Origin: Stramenopiles sp. TOSAG23-2
Taxonomy: Eukaryota; Sar
NCBI GenBank assembly: GCA_900128395.1
Contig: LT649505.1
Span: 1-22,708, forward strand
Length of the DNA: 22,708 nt
Direction: 5' to 3'
In this document: positions 1-8,439 of the stretch, one piece after another
How the letters are laid out: each line of letters starts with the position of its first letter
Position numbering within the stretch: the stretch's first letter is position 1
Made by a program: the position numbers and the translations under genes
The notes under the pieces: model-generated
Told to the model about the DNA's origin: nothing
Seen by the model: only the letters and a program-made list of their open reading frames with translations
Databases searched by the model: none

Positions 1-546
1 GTAATATATATATATATATATATATATAGATCTGTATGTATCATTTCGTCTCTCATCATCTCTTATCTATTTTAATCTATAACAATGTAAAATATTTATT
101 ATCTTTGTGCCTTTTTCTTCTTCTTTTCTTCTTCTTCTTCTTCATCATTATTTTTCATTTATTATTATTCCGGATAATTGAACTTTTGGATGGTGGTATT
201 TACCTGCTATTTTATTTTAACAAGCCGACCTTCGAATTATAATAGTAGAATTAGACTAATTTCAACGTCGTGATACAGTTTGTTTTTTGGTTATTTAAAA
301 TAGGAATAAAATATTCGATGGCAGAAGAATTGCAGAACGGGAAAAAATGATGACCTCTCTTCTCCTTTATTACTTAAGGTAAAGCTGAGCTACTCTTCCA
401 AAAATATTAATAATATTGAATTTATGATGTGATAAAATTATGCACAACAAGAAGAATGCAAATGCAACAAGTGTATAATATTATTATACAACACGTTTGA
501 CATATATATATCCATATATCTTAAGAAATATATAGCAATTAATATC
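1..546. other. AT-rich upstream region, no convincing gene
   Basis: The window opens with a (TA)n tract at about 5-28 and a TTC/CTT-rich stretch at about 110-150. A 68-codon open frame at 36-242 is Phe/Leu low-complexity sequence translated from that stretch and is not believed. Two very short upstream frames precede the phosphatase gene: 318-350 (encodes MAEELQNGKK) and 440-478 (encodes MHNKKNANATSV). If the transcript is long enough, these could act as upstream ORFs. A TATA-like run lies at about 501-515. Confidence 0.4.
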
Positions 547-2169
547 ATGAGTAGCATAATAAGAAATAATAACACTGAAAAACACCCTTGCTCCATTGCA
601 GATATTGAAAATGAAATCAAAATAGCAGAGGAAAAACAAGAGCGTTCCACTGTAATCAAGTTAAAAAGACAGTTGAAAAAAATGTTAATAAATGAACATA
701 CAAATAATTCTGGAGAAATGCCTTCGAAAGATAGATTGAATCCATTAGAATATGCGAAATACAATATCAAAGGCAAACAAATATATATTGGTGCTTCAAG
801 GCCGGTATTGGTCAGTCCTCATTTATTAATGTCAGAATTGAACATTGTTGGTGTATTAAATGTAACAAAAGAAGTAGCATTTTCTTCTTCAACGTTAAAT
901 TGTAAAGATTTAAAGTTAAAACAAATTTCTGTGATAGATCGACCGACAGAACATATCAACGAATATTTCGATACTGCATTTGATTTTATTGATTCATGTC
1001 TCGACAATGGTACAACAAGCAATGCAGTTTTTGTACATTGTCAAAGGGGAATTAGTAGATCTGCTACAATTGTTATGGCATATGCAATTTTTCATGGGAT
1101 GACATTGAGTGAAATTACATCGACAATTTTAAAATCAAGACCACAAGTAAAACCAAATGTAGGTTTTTGGAAAATATTATGTGATTATGAATTCAAATGT
1201 CTGGGTAAAAATACAGTCACAATAAATCATTGGAAGGAAAGACAAGTGAATGAGGATGATAATAGCAGCAGCAAGAAGGAGAAGAAAAAACCGAATAATC
1301 ATACATCAAATACAATTGAATCACGATTAAAAGAAATTCATAATGCAAAAAAAAATTTAGAATCTAATAATGATAATATTCCATTTATTGCAAATGCAAA
1401 AAAATATTGTGGCATTAACATTAATTGCAATAATAATAATAATAATACGAAAACAAATAAGAAAATTATTCATTTTGTTCGGCATGGTGAAGGTTTTCAT
1501 AATGCATTGGCTAGAAAAATTGGAAGAAAAGCATATCTAGATCCAGCAGTATTTGATCCAGAATTAACAGATATTGGAATACAGCAAGCAAAGGATTTAC
1601 AGGATGAAGTTTTAAATTTATATTTAAACGATCCAAATTCAATTGATTGTATTGTTTTTTCGCCAATGAAACGTGCATTGATGACAGGAACTATTGCATG
1701 TGAAAAGGTACTATTATCATCAAATAATAATAATGATAATAAACTGCCAAAAATGGTTGCGGTAGAATGTATTCGTGAACGATATGGCGTCCATATTTGT
1801 GATAGCAGGCGTACAATTGATATTATACAAAAAGAATATCCAAATATTGATTTTACAACAAACATTGAAGATATAAAAGATACCTTACACAAGGAAAACG
1901 AACGTGAAACACATGAACATGTTATCTTAAGAGGATATGAATTTTTAGATTGGTTAAAAAATCAAGACGATACAATCCAATCTGTGATCGTGTTTAGCCA
2001 TAGTAGTTATTTGATGAATATGTTTAATGCCGTATTACATTTTGAAGCAAATGGCAACGGCAACGACGACAACGAGAATAATAATTTGGAAACTATTTCT
2101 AATTTAAAAAAATGGTTCAATACAGGTGAATTAAAATCTGTAGAAGTTACCTTCAATGATAGATTCTGA
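547..2169 (+). CDS. Dual-specificity phosphatase fused to a histidine phosphatase (phosphoglycerate mutase-like)
   Basis: This 540-residue protein carries two different phosphatase domains. Residues about 70-215 form a dual-specificity (DSPc) domain: the P-loop signature HCQRGISRS gives catalytic Cys165 and Arg171, and Asp131 in IDRP sits at the right distance to be the general acid. A Lys/Asn/Ser-rich linker (about 225-300) follows. Residues about 305-510 form a histidine phosphatase domain with the RHG motif at 312-314 (His313 would be the phospho-accepting residue), an LTDIG(I)QQA segment typical of the family, and a second active-site His at about 485 in the FSHSS motif. Both active sites look intact. 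The N-terminus (residues about 15-50) is charged and possibly coiled coil. There is no signal peptide or membrane span, so it is probably cytosolic or nuclear. Substrates cannot be read from sequence: the first domain could act on phosphoproteins or other phosphoesters, the second on small molecules or proteins. The start is the first ATG of the frame after the TATA-like run. Confidence 0.9.
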   Translation: MSSIIRNNNTEKHPCSIADIENEIKIAEEKQERSTVIKLKRQLKKMLINEHTNNSGEMPSKDRLNPLEYAKYNIKGKQIYIGASRPVLVSPHLLMSELNIVGVLNVTKEVAFSSSTLNCKDLKLKQISVIDRPTEHINEYFDTAFDFIDSCLDNGTTSNAVFVHCQRGISRSATIVMAYAIFHGMTLSEITSTILKSRPQVKPNVGFWKILCDYEFKCLGKNTVTINHWKERQVNEDDNSSSKKEKKKPNNHTSNTIESRLKEIHNAKKNLESNNDNIPFIANAKKYCGININCNNNNNNTKTNKKIIHFVRHGEGFHNALARKIGRKAYLDPAVFDPELTDIGIQQAKDLQDEVLNLYLNDPNSIDCIVFSPMKRALMTGTIACEKVLLSSNNNNDNKLPKMVAVECIRERYGVHICDSRRTIDIIQKEYPNIDFTTNIEDIKDTLHKENERETHEHVILRGYEFLDWLKNQDDTIQSVIVFSHSSYLMNMFNAVLHFEANGNGNDDNENNNLETISNLKKWFNTGELKSVEVTFNDRF

Positions 2170-2633
2170 TATTCCATGGGGACTGATTAATGGTCCTGCA
2201 TTAATAATATTATTTGGATATTTTGATAATATGAAAATGGGTTATGGAATAGTAAATTACGATCTATAATACTGGTGGTAGCTCGAGCTAGCTCTAGTGC
2301 AAAAGGATCTCTTGCCATGATGGTGCCATGGTCTTTGTGTCTTGTGGAGTTTAGGTTTAGAAACATATTATTTGTATTATACTTATAGTCAGAGTAAAAT
2401 ACATAATTGATAGGAAGAACCACCACCATTATAATATGCTTTATTATTTAATTTCGAATAATAATAATTATTAATAATTTTTTAAAGATATAAATAAAAT
2501 ATAGATTGTTGCGTTATGGAACAGAATAGTTTTTTTCAATATATATATATATATAGAAAAAAAAGCTTTCTTTCTATTTTTAAAAAGATCAGGACGATAT
2601 AGTATATATAAATACTTTTACATACATATCAAA
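2170..2633. other. Intergenic region with TATA-like element for the next gene
   Basis: No gene is supported. An 80-codon minus-strand frame (2187-2429) has no recognisable content. A TATATATAAA-like element at about 2603-2612 lies only about 25 bases before the ATG at 2634, suggesting either a very short 5' leader or an AT-rich stretch without promoter function. Confidence 0.35.
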
Positions 2634-3617
2634 ATGGCAGCATTAATTAATATCACGACAAGAAGAAATGCTTTACGTATTAATAATAATTTTTCTACCA
2701 AACATCAATTGAGAAAATATCTTTGGACCGCAGCTAGGATACAAGAAGTATTAAATAGGCATGAACGCGTTGCAGATGCAGTTGTTAAAACGGGTGAAGA
2801 TGGTGCATTTGAAGCAAAAATATTACCATTGATACATGAACAGACTGGGGAATCAGATATGAATAGTTTTTTGGACATAGTTGAAACTGCTGATAAAACG
2901 GCAAAGAATTCATCACAATATTTTTTACGTGCAACTTTAGATAAAACTGATCTTGAAATGTGGCTCTTAGAAAATGGTTTTGAGGAAGAGAAACAAGCAT
3001 TTCCAGCGTATAATTTTGTGCAAAGTGAAGATGATATTGATGCAGATGCTGGGCATTCTAGAATTGTGATGCGACAATTAGTCCGAAAAATATTTGATTC
3101 TATTGATAATGATGAGGATAAGCACGTAACACTAGTTGAGCTATCAGAATTCTTAAAAAGAAATAATTTAGACAATAATGATTATAAAAAAGTCATGGCA
3201 GCTTATCATAAAACTGATTCCAATCAAAATTACAAATTAAATTATGAACAATTTAAAGCATTATTACGTGAAACAAATTTATTACGATCATATGGCACAG
3301 TAGAAGGTTATTTTGGAAAATTTTCAGTAAATCAAGGTTTGTCAGAATTAATTGCTAATGAAATTTTTACAAAAGCTGATATTGATGGTACAGGTTCCAT
3401 TTCTGCATCTGAATTAGAAGTTGTTTTCAAAGCATATCATCTTGGTGATAGTTCCCATGCAATGAAAGCGTTTGAACATTATGATGAAGATGGTGATGGA
3501 CGTGTCACGAAAGAAGAATTTTCAAATATGTTATTGGAAGAAGGTGTTATTGATGTAGTTGAAGCAACTGAATCGGCAAATGAAAGTAGTGGTGGTGGTG
3601 GTTGTAATATTTTGTAA
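2634..3617 (+). CDS. Four-EF-hand calcium-binding protein with a C-terminal CaaX box
   Basis: This 327-residue protein has four EF-hand loops in its C-terminal half, beginning at Asp158 (DNDEDKHVTLVE), Asp195 (DSNQNYKLNYEQ), Asp249 (DIDGTGSISASE) and Asp284 (DEDGDGRVTKEE). Loops 1, 3 and 4 end in the usual Glu at position 12. Loop 2 ends in Gln, so it probably binds calcium weakly or not at all. Loops 3 and 4 are canonical. The last residues are a Gly run followed by Cys-Asn-Ile-Leu, a CaaX motif whose terminal Leu predicts geranylgeranylation. The protein is therefore likely a membrane-tethered calcium sensor. Residues 1-150 contain no domain I recognise; they are mostly helical and charged. 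No kinase domain is present, so this is not a calcium-dependent protein kinase. The start lies in a good context (AAAATGGC). Confidence 0.88.
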   Translation: MAALINITTRRNALRINNNFSTKHQLRKYLWTAARIQEVLNRHERVADAVVKTGEDGAFEAKILPLIHEQTGESDMNSFLDIVETADKTAKNSSQYFLRATLDKTDLEMWLLENGFEEEKQAFPAYNFVQSEDDIDADAGHSRIVMRQLVRKIFDSIDNDEDKHVTLVELSEFLKRNNLDNNDYKKVMAAYHKTDSNQNYKLNYEQFKALLRETNLLRSYGTVEGYFGKFSVNQGLSELIANEIFTKADIDGTGSISASELEVVFKAYHLGDSSHAMKAFEHYDEDGDGRVTKEEFSNMLLEEGVIDVVEATESANESSGGGGCNIL

Positions 3618-4218
3618 AGAAAACACACAAATGTATTTTGTTGAACAGTGTAAAGATATGCATATATTATATTATATATATCATATTATGATATGATATC
3701 ATATGATACATATTACATTAAATATGCAAATAACTTATTTTTTAATTTAATCAGATGATAATTAATACTCTCTAGAAACAATACAATAACTGAGGATAAT
3801 AATATCTATCTCACTAAACTGAAAGATGGACAATGAATCGTAACATGTACGAACGTAATATATATTATGCAACACCGCCATTTAATGATGGAGCAGTTAG
3901 AGTAAATACCAAGAGCCATTAATTCTCAAATTTACTTCCTCTAGTAGAAAGAAGAAGAAGATTATTTTTTTGTAAAATAGTTACCTATATGATATTAGTT
4001 ACAGTACTTCTTATTAATACTGTACAGTATGCTGCAGCAGCACAGTAATAATATAAATTTTTTTACAAGTTAGTATAAAGTTTTAAATATTATTATAATT
4101 GATCAACATATGTTATTAGCTTAAATTGATGATGATGAAGAAGAAAGATGAATGAGTAATTTTGAGATAAAAGGACACTGATGATGTGGAGTGATGTGGT
4201 ACGTTTGCTAGATTTACA
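3618..4218. other. Intergenic region with palindromes and a dispersed 31-nt element
   Basis: No gene is supported. The region holds an AT palindrome-rich patch at about 3660-3715 (for example ATATGATATCATAT) and a 12-bp perfect palindrome TACTGTACAGTA at 4018-4029, which partly overlaps a possible stem between ACAGTA at 4001 and TACTGT at 4018. It also contains one copy (3755-3785) of an element that recurs at 7330-7360. Confidence 0.4.
3755..3785 (+). repeat. Dispersed 31-nt element, copy 1
   Basis: This copy matches 7330-7360 at 27 of 31 positions by hand alignment; the shared cores are ATGATAATT, TACTCTC and AGAAA. It lies 138 bases after the EF-hand stop codon. Confidence 0.5.
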
Positions 4219-7200
4219 ATGGATGTCCCACTTTTAAGCAGCAACAATAACAACCTCGGCGTTGCTAATTCCGTCTCTTCCACAACAACACGTACAACAA
4301 CAGCGTCATCTTTTGATGGTATTATAACTAATAAAAAAAAAAAAGGAAAAAATGTTGATAATAATAATAATAGATTATTGTTTAATAAAACAAATTTTGG
4401 CGGTGACATTCGCCCAAAAATTTTATTGGAAACATTATCGAAAAGAAAAGTAAATTGTTTATTTTTGACGTTGTATTTTGCACTTGCTGTTTCATGCTCT
4501 ATGTGTATATTTGAAATATATTCAGTGAACGAGGTTACTTTGGGCCACTCAAATGCATGTAATAAAACAACCATCAATCCTTCAATTATTTATACACATG
4601 AATTTACCGGTATTAATAGTTGGTATTCTTTAAGCTTGAGAGGAATGTACAATAGCAACATGTCATCAATAATAAATAACGATAATGACAATTATAAATT
4701 TAATAACTTGACAGCGTTTAAATACAATTTCAAATTTGAAGCGTTTACTAGATATGGAAAAAATGAAAATCTTATAAAAATAGAAGAAGATGTTGATTAT
4801 ACTCGGACACAAAAGGTTCAAAATTGTGATAAGAAAGGTGTGTGTGATGAAGAGTTGATTTCACAATCAGCACCAATGTTTTCACGGGAATGTAACGATA
4901 TCGATTTAAAAATAACGGGGAAACAAATAAAATCAATGGACTGTGTAGACAAAATTACATTTACTATAATCGATGGTGGCCCATTTTGCAATATTGTTTT
5001 GCACGGTAGCTATACACAATTACCACTGGCCAGTGTAAATTTTATTGTTTGTATTTTTTCGTCTACCATTACTCTGTTTGTATGGATGTATTGGTTGTAT
5101 ATATTTACATGTAATAAGCAATGTAATATGATTAGACGGTGCTATTGTTCTTGTTGCTTTAATTTTCACAATGGGATTAGTAATCTACAACAAGAAAACA
5201 ACCCATTGAAGATGGTGTATGAAAGAGTATGGTTGACTTTTTTATTTCCTGCAATGTTGATTTTTCAACTTCCGGAACATACTGTATATCCAACGTATCA
5301 TGAAAATTACTATTATAGCAACTATACTTCAAGTATAGATACATTTATAGATACTTTTGATGCCATTCGACGTCCATTTGGCCTTTCGTGTATATTATTA
5401 TTTTGGCTTTGTTTTATTGACCTTGGATCTGAAATAAGTAAGAAACGATTGTCTGTTTGTTTTTATTTTCCAAAGGTAATTGTATCGTCTTGTATTTGGG
5501 TTACTTTAACCATTTACGTTTACGGGCATAATACAAACAATCTGATTCCACTCAACAAGTATGAAATAAAATACTCCATGTTTATATGCATTGCTTTTTT
5601 CATATTGTACTTAATTTTCATTTCATTTGCATGCCATCGGACAACAGTGGCACTTGAAAAAGTACCGTATCATACTATTCGAAAAGAACACATGGTATTT
5701 CGTTTTATTGCCTTATGTTCATTTGCACTTGTATTTTATGTACCAAGTGTATTAGTAATTGCATATATAATGAGTCAAAAGAAACATTATAAATTTAATA
5801 GTAGCGATTTGGATTCAGAGGATGACATGTCCATTTTTTGGAAACTTACGCAACGTATGGCATTTGGATATCCAACAGTCATATTAATTTCATTATATAC
5901 ATGGATGTTAGCGTACATATATTTATTACCTGGCATTGCAGATCCACGACGGAAATGGGTAGCTCGAGAAATTACTGGGCAGTGTAGAAGAAGAAGTAAA
6001 TTTATGTTTGATAATGTTAATAGTTTAATGGAATCACCATTAACGTCAAGTAAAGAAAAACGTAAAGGGTTAAGACATCATATAGATATTCAGAAAGATA
6101 CTAAGGTGGTAGTAAATGATAAAATAATACAACAACACGAAATGTCTTTCTCTTCGTTTTGTTTTGAAACGGCATTGGAATTATTAGAAGCGTCCCACTT
6201 ATCATATTACGACATTCCTTTCATTGAAGATTGTGGGGGAGTTATTGAAGAGAAAAGCAACAATGAAAATACTAGCGATGTTGGTTGTGGTAGAGGTAGA
6301 AATTATAATAATAAGGATACCACCAATACACGCAATCTTACCAATGGAAGTTTTGGTTTCTATGGAAGGAAAGAGAGAGAAAGACTTGATTCAACGAGAT
6401 ATAAAATTAAAGGATCTGTGTATGACGAGGAAACAAATTGTTATGCCATTATATTTACACGTGATGATAGAATTGTTATTAGTTTTAGGGGCACTAGTAA
6501 TTTAACACATTGGAGACAAAATTGTCAATGTTTTAATCAACAATCAATTGATTGGTTTGATATTGATGAAATGATTCGTCGAGAAGGTTTAGACAAATTT
6601 TTATTCCCACCAACAGTTCATTCAGGATTTAAAGAAATGTATTTAAATGTTAGGGTTGAATTATTTAAAATATTGGAAGATATTATTAAAAAAGATCAAC
6701 GCAACAAAAACAATTTAAAATATATTTTCTTAACAGGGCACTCGTTGGGTGGAGCTTTGGCAACAATGGCATCACTTGAAATTAGATCTAAGATATCTCA
6801 TAAATATCAAGTAATTGTATATACATTTGGTTCGCCTAGAATTGGAAACCATTCTTTATCTGATTTAATGTTGTCAGTTGTTCCAAATATTTTTCGTGTT
6901 GTAACACAAGGCGATATGATACCCCAATACCCAAAACTGTACATACTTGGAAATACCTATAAACATACAGGTATTCAAGTTTTTTTTGACTATTCAAAAG
7001 CTATAATAATGGAACCGAATTTTGCTGAAAGTGCCATATCAAATATTCTTTTCTTTCAAAAAACACGTCCACGTTTTCATAAATTATTGTATTACAAATT
7101 ATGTTTACTAACATTTTTATCCCAATGTACAGATGAGAAAATCAATGACAGTACGTTTCATCATTTGTTGTACGAAAACGATGATGAATTGATTGAGTTG

Positions 7201-7245
7201 GAAGAGGAAGAGTGGGGATGGGGAGAGCTTAGAAGAAATCAATGA
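4219..7245 (+). CDS. Wntless/GOST-like eight-helix membrane protein fused to a class-3 lipase
   Basis: This 1008-residue protein has a membrane half and a hydrolase half. Membrane segments lie at about 78-100, 273-297, 337-351, 387-403, 420-436, 452-472, 497-517 and 552-574: one helix, a lumenal or extracellular region of about 170 residues, then seven helices. That order, with LLFWLC in helix 4, FYFPK before helix 5 and a VPYHTIR stretch before helix 7, resembles the Wntless/TMEM181 (GOST) family. A cytosolic linker leads to the lipase domain (about 640-985). It has the nucleophile elbow GHSLGG with Ser842, FGSPRIGN, and Asp899 in GDMIPQYP as the likely acid. The catalytic His could be His916, His954 or His981/982. 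The reaction inferred is hydrolysis of a glycerolipid ester at a membrane, as in sn-1-specific diacylglycerol lipases, which carry only four helices. The N-terminal 75 residues are Asn/Thr/Ser-rich and probably cytosolic. The lipase call is firm; the Wntless-like call is from pattern recognition. Confidence 0.87.
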   Translation: MDVPLLSSNNNNLGVANSVSSTTTRTTTASSFDGIITNKKKKGKNVDNNNNRLLFNKTNFGGDIRPKILLETLSKRKVNCLFLTLYFALAVSCSMCIFEIYSVNEVTLGHSNACNKTTINPSIIYTHEFTGINSWYSLSLRGMYNSNMSSIINNDNDNYKFNNLTAFKYNFKFEAFTRYGKNENLIKIEEDVDYTRTQKVQNCDKKGVCDEELISQSAPMFSRECNDIDLKITGKQIKSMDCVDKITFTIIDGGPFCNIVLHGSYTQLPLASVNFIVCIFSSTITLFVWMYWLYIFTCNKQCNMIRRCYCSCCFNFHNGISNLQQENNPLKMVYERVWLTFLFPAMLIFQLPEHTVYPTYHENYYYSNYTSSIDTFIDTFDAIRRPFGLSCILLFWLCFIDLGSEISKKRLSVCFYFPKVIVSSCIWVTLTIYVYGHNTNNLIPLNKYEIKYSMFICIAFFILYLIFISFACHRTTVALEKVPYHTIRKEHMVFRFIALCSFALVFYVPSVLVIAYIMSQKKHYKFNSSDLDSEDDMSIFWKLTQRMAFGYPTVILISLYTWMLAYIYLLPGIADPRRKWVAREITGQCRRRSKFMFDNVNSLMESPLTSSKEKRKGLRHHIDIQKDTKVVVNDKIIQQHEMSFSSFCFETALELLEASHLSYYDIPFIEDCGGVIEEKSNNENTSDVGCGRGRNYNNKDTTNTRNLTNGSFGFYGRKERERLDSTRYKIKGSVYDEETNCYAIIFTRDDRIVISFRGTSNLTHWRQNCQCFNQQSIDWFDIDEMIRREGLDKFLFPPTVHSGFKEMYLNVRVELFKILEDIIKKDQRNKNNLKYIFLTGHSLGGALATMASLEIRSKISHKYQVIVYTFGSPRIGNHSLSDLMLSVVPNIFRVVTQGDMIPQYPKLYILGNTYKHTGIQVFFDYSKAIIMEPNFAESAISNILFFQKTRPRFHKLLYYKLCLLTFLSQCTDEKINDSTFHHLLYENDDELIELEEEEWGWGELRRNQ

Positions 7246-7329
7246 TATTTTATATATATATATATTTTTTTATAAAAATATGGCATGTTACAATTTATTT
7301 AAATTTTATTTTTTTTAAAAATTTTACTC

Positions 7330-7360
7330 ATGATAATTCCTACTCTCCAGAAAGAATACA
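7330..7360 (+). repeat. Dispersed 31-nt element, copy 2
   Basis: This is the partner of 3755-3785 (four mismatches by eye). It lies 85 bases after the lipase stop codon. The similarity does not extend clearly on either side. Confidence 0.5.
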
Positions 7361-7373
7361 CACACGAATACAC

Positions 7374-7418
7374 TACGAAGCTTCGTATCAATGTTTTTGG
7401 CTAAAAACCAGTTTTTAG
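7374..7418. repeat. Two adjacent perfect inverted repeats
   Basis: TACGAAGCTTCGTA (7374-7387) is a 14-bp self-complementary palindrome. CTAAAAAC and GTTTTTAG (7401-7418) form an 8-bp inverted repeat separated by two bases. They sit between the lipase 3' end and the minus-strand coding-like relic, so they could mark transcript 3' ends on either strand. Confidence 0.45.
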
Positions 7419-7432
7419 TGTGTTACATCTTG

Positions 7433-7558
7433 CTACAAACTTTGTATCTTCAGCGACTCTTTGAGAATACTATACTGATCACCTTCGGTTGCAATTGGAT
7501 AAAACTCTAATGTTTCTGAACCACCCTTGGTAAAATTATTTTTAATATTAGTAATATT
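7433..7558 (-). pseudogene. Short coding-like relic or orphan 3' exon, unrecognised
   Basis: Reading the minus strand from 7558, 41 codons stay open to a TAG at 7433-7435. The last 33 or so (residues such as FTKGGSETLEF, then ATEGDQYSILKESL) have balanced amino-acid composition quite unlike the surrounding AT-rich sequence. There is no ATG, and stop codons lie just upstream. AG dinucleotides near the Thr-Lys-Gly codons could be a splice acceptor, but no upstream exon was found. It may be the last exon of a small gene or the remains of a dead one. I do not recognise the family. Confidence 0.3.
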
Positions 7559-7945
7559 TTATTACTCTCAAGTTATTTAATATTATAATTTCACTCCCAC
7601 AAACAAATGATACTATATGTATGCACAAAATACAAATGAAGTGTTTCAAAAGTACATGTAGATACTTATTTGAAATTTTAAAGACAAAACAAATTTAGGA
7701 AAGTTACTTGTGTCGCAATTATTATTATGGTATTGGAAATTCATAGATGTTTAACAAATTTGATAATTTTTTATTTCTATATATGACATTTATCAATTAT
7801 TTCAATAATTCTCTTTGCCTTTTTCGATTTATTCTATAATAAACAAGCTAGAAATAGCATTGTTATTTTGCACATCATGCTCACAGATAAATATCTAGTC
7901 GAGTGCAAAAAAAAAGCTAGTCAAGCACTCAAGTACAAAAAAGCT

Positions 7946-8439
7946 ATACTCGAGTTCCTTAATTCCACTTGACTGCAATAAAGCCACTTGACTGCAATAA
8001 AGGCACTCGAGTGCAATAAAGCCACTCGACTGCAATAAAGACACTCGAGTGTAATAAAGTCACTTGACTGCAATAAAGCCACTCGAGTTCCTTAAAGCTA
8101 CTCGAGTGCAATAAAGTCACTTGACTGCAATAAATCCACTCGAGTGCAATAAATCCACTCGAGTTCCTTAATTCCACTTGACTGCAAAAAAGCCACTTGA
8201 CTGCAATTAAGCCACTCGAGTGCAATAAATCCACTCGAGTTCCTTAATTTCACTCGAGTGCAATAAAGCCACTCGAGTGCAATAAAGCCACTCGAGTTCC
8301 TTAATTCCACTCGAGTGCAATAAAACCACTCGAGTGCAATAAATCCACTCGAGTTCCTTAATTCCACTTGACTGCAAAAAAGCCACTCGACTGCAATAAA
8401 GCCACTCGAGTGCAATAAAGCCACTAGAGTTCCTTAATT
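7946..8439. repeat. 19-bp minisatellite, 26 units in perfect register
   Basis: By hand the block divides into 26 consecutive 19-bp units with no insertion or deletion. Three unit types are visible: A (ccACTCGAGTGCAATAAAg), B (ccACTCGAGTTCCTTAATT) and C (ccACTTGACTGCAATAAAg, with a CACTCGACTG intermediate). B units fall at units 0, 7, 11, 15, 18, 21 and 25, giving a three-to-four-unit higher-order periodicity in the second half. A units contain the perfect palindrome CACTCGAGTG (with a CTCGAG core), and A and C units usually carry AATAAA. Minus-strand open frames through the block (8098-8424 and 7959-8234) are by-products: only B units bring a stop, in one frame, and no frame is open through the whole array. 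There are no spacers, so it is not a CRISPR array. Confidence 0.9.

Larger units (their letters stand above)
7246..7945. other. Gene-poor region with hairpins and a coding-like relic
   Basis: No complete gene is seen. The region contains the second copy of a dispersed 31-nt element (7330-7360), a perfect 14-bp palindrome (7374-7387), an inverted repeat (7401-7418), and a short minus-strand stretch with coding character (7433-7558). From about 7560 to 7890 it is plain AT-rich sequence. At 7890-7945 degenerate copies of the 19-bp minisatellite unit begin. Confidence 0.45.

Noticed and set aside
36-242. 68-codon plus-strand frame
   Set aside because: Mostly Phe/Leu/Ile from a pyrimidine-rich microsatellite, with no domain.
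2187-2429. 80-codon minus-strand frame
   Set aside because: Lies in an intergenic gap, with no recognisable motif or supporting signal.
4116-4577. 153-codon minus-strand frame
   Set aside because: Shadow of the lipase N-terminus, rich in Leu/Val from reversed Asn/Thr codons.
7959-8424. Two minus-strand open frames (91 and 108 codons) with 19-residue repeats
   Set aside because: They are translations of the 19-bp minisatellite. Three 19-bp units make 19 codons, so the repeat pattern follows automatically; the frames stop wherever a B unit falls in the wrong register.
7946-8439. CRISPR-like array
   Set aside because: Units are contiguous, with no unique spacers, in a eukaryotic context and without cas genes.
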